Below, in pieces: positions 63,249-64,000 of a DNA stretch of 64,000 nucleotides. The stretch covers positions 62,001 to 126,000 of the forward strand of contig NZ_RWKH01000006.1 in NCBI RefSeq assembly GCF_003984625.1, read 5' to 3'. The notes below the pieces were generated by a model. The model ran no database searches. It was not told the DNA's origin and saw only the letters and a program-made list of their open reading frames with translations. A program made the translations under genes and the position numbers. The DNA is from Variovorax sp. DXTD-1. GTDB taxonomy: Bacteria > Pseudomonadota > Gammaproteobacteria > Burkholderiales > Burkholderiaceae_C. Each line of letters opens with the position of its first letter. Positions within the stretch are counted from its first letter, which is position 1.

Positions 63249-64000
63249 GGTGTCGTGCCGAGTTGCTGCAGGGCGTCTTCGAGCCGGTGCGTGGCCGCGA
63301 CGCGTTGCAGGCCTGTGCCCTGTAGCCAGTCCACCCAGCGCTGGGCCAGCCCGGCGTCAGCCGCGTCTTCTGCCGCATGGGCCGGCCACAGCCGGCATTC
63401 GCCGCAATGGGCCAGCACTTCGCGCAGAAAGCGCTCGGTGCCGCGGTCGGGGCTCGATGCGGCATGGCACACCAGCAGCACCGCACGCGGGCGTGCCAGC
63501 GCCAGCTGGTCGACCAGTGCGCGGCGAGCAGGGGCGCTGCCGTCGATCCGCTGCACCTGCGCGGCAGGCAATCCCTCGGGCGGCCATGTCAGGTCGGCAG
63601 GCAGCTCGAACCCGATGACGAAGAGCGCATCCTGCAGTTCCGAAGGCGCGAGGCCGGCAGGTGGGGTGCCGGGCGCGCGGCCTGGGTCGGCATCCACGAT
63701 GGCCGGCGGCGCGAGTGCGGCGAACCTGGCGATGAGCTTGCGGTAGTAGGGCTCGCTCCAGTCCGGCTGCAGTGCGGCCCTGCGCCTGTGCCACACCGCG
63801 GCGCTCAGCAATACCAGCGCAACGCGCGGCAGCAGCCCGTACACGGCAATGCAGCCCGTGAGCCACATCGCCCATGTGCGCTGGCCCGCGGCACCAGGGG
63901 TGACCGAGAGAATGGTCGCGGCATCGGGAACCGGAAAGCCGAGTTGCGCCGGCGCCCAGCCCAGCGCATGGACCGCGCGCACAAAGAAGGCGGGATCGAG
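63245..64000 (-). CDS. DUF2868 membrane protein, 5' partial
   Basis: C-terminal 251 residues of a DUF2868 protein whose start lies beyond the right edge of the window. A membrane helix is seen near TWAMWLTGCIAVYGLLPRVA, followed by WSEPYYRKLIARFAALAPPA and a cytoplasmic Rossmann-like part (ALFVIGFELPADLTWPPEGL, RPRAVLLVCHAASSPDRGTE). It is translationally coupled to the DUF3482 GTPase (ATGA overlap), suggesting the two proteins form a membrane complex. Confidence 0.82.
   Translation of the reverse strand, partial: LDPAFFVRAVHALGWAPAQLGFPVPDAATILSVTPGAAGQRTWAMWLTGCIAVYGLLPRVALVLLSAAVWHRRRAALQPDWSEPYYRKLIARFAALAPPAIVDADPGRAPGTPPAGLAPSELQDALFVIGFELPADLTWPPEGLPAAQVQRIDGSAPARRALVDQLALARPRAVLLVCHAASSPDRGTERFLREVLAHCGECRLWPAHAAEDAADAGLAQRWVDWLQGTGLQRVAATHRLEDALQQLGTTP

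Noticed and set aside
61854..63746. Very long + strand open frame opposite the DUF3482/DUF2868 genes
   Set aside because: It is antisense to clearly homologous proteins; long antisense frames are expected at this GC content, and the translation shows no motif.

Overview
The window is about 64 kb of high-GC, densely coded bacterial chromosome. Short overlaps of the ATGA type are common, LysR-type regulators abound (seven here), and there is a Bug-family solute receptor, a class III CoA-transferase, a GGAGACAAA-type ribosome-binding leader before several genes, and DUF3348/DUF802/DUF2894 proteins. Together these point to a betaproteobacterium of the order Burkholderiales, most likely the family Comamonadaceae (Variovorax-like). 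This is an inference from gene content; no rRNA or tRNA gene is present to confirm it.

Layout. 1-3.8 kb: end of a lipid A phosphoethanolamine transferase, an AhpD-like peroxidase-related protein and a HipBA toxin-antitoxin pair with a palindromic operator. 3.8-7.4 kb: ethanolamine permease and both subunits of ethanolamine ammonia-lyase. 7.5-12.4 kb: FKBP isomerase, SDR with divergent LysR, OpgD glucan protein, methyltransferase. 12.48-13.67 kb: an IS5-family element with exact ends, a TTAG target duplication and a frameshifted transposase. 13.7-21.1 kb: methylmalonate-semialdehyde dehydrogenase with divergent LysR, then a CoA-transferase / HMG-CoA-lyase-like / VOC / Bug-receptor operon with its own LysR. 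21.2-29.5 kb: a LuxR-type regulator and succinyl-CoA:3-ketoacid CoA-transferase, then a LysR and a valine (isobutyryl-CoA) degradation operon carrying a secreted LprI-like protein. 29.5-33.3 kb: MFS transporter, amidase, LysR. 33.3-36.7 kb: metR-metE with MetR boxes. 36.7-43.1 kb: a secreted unknown, then a ScfR-type regulator, thioesterase and methylcitrate-cycle genes, of which prpC is frameshifted. 43.3-48.0 kb: a small secreted protein, a strong terminator and a four-gene DUF3348-DUF802-OmpA-DUF2894 operon. 48.0-55.8 kb: CbpM/CbpA, phosphatase, GST, PssA-like enzyme, ArsR with a SRPBCC protein, class A beta-lactamase, a MurA paralogue, an HTH protein and a hemolysin III protein. 55.9-61.7 kb: LysR, DoxX and a PaoABC-type molybdenum aldehyde oxidoreductase. 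61.8-64 kb: a DUF2868/DUF3482 GTPase pair.

Metabolically the region is centred on short-chain acyl-CoA chemistry. Isobutyryl-CoA goes through 3-hydroxyisobutyrate and methylmalonate semialdehyde to propionyl-CoA, which the methylcitrate genes would then consume. Ketoacid activation, an HMG-CoA-lyase-like step, ethanolamine use and aldehyde oxidation sit alongside.

The most striking locus is the four-gene operon at 43.9-48.0 kb. It encodes a MotA/ExbB-like membrane protein with a roughly 490-residue tail, a MotB/OmpA-like partner with an aspartate in its only membrane helix, and two soluble partners of unknown function, all translationally coupled. This is a stator-like motor with the composition I recall for type III Zorya anti-phage systems. 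Three genes (IS5 transposase, prpC, SRPBCC protein) each carry a 1-2 base deletion inside a short repeat, so either real decay or assembly error must be considered. No intergenic gap exceeds 300 bases.
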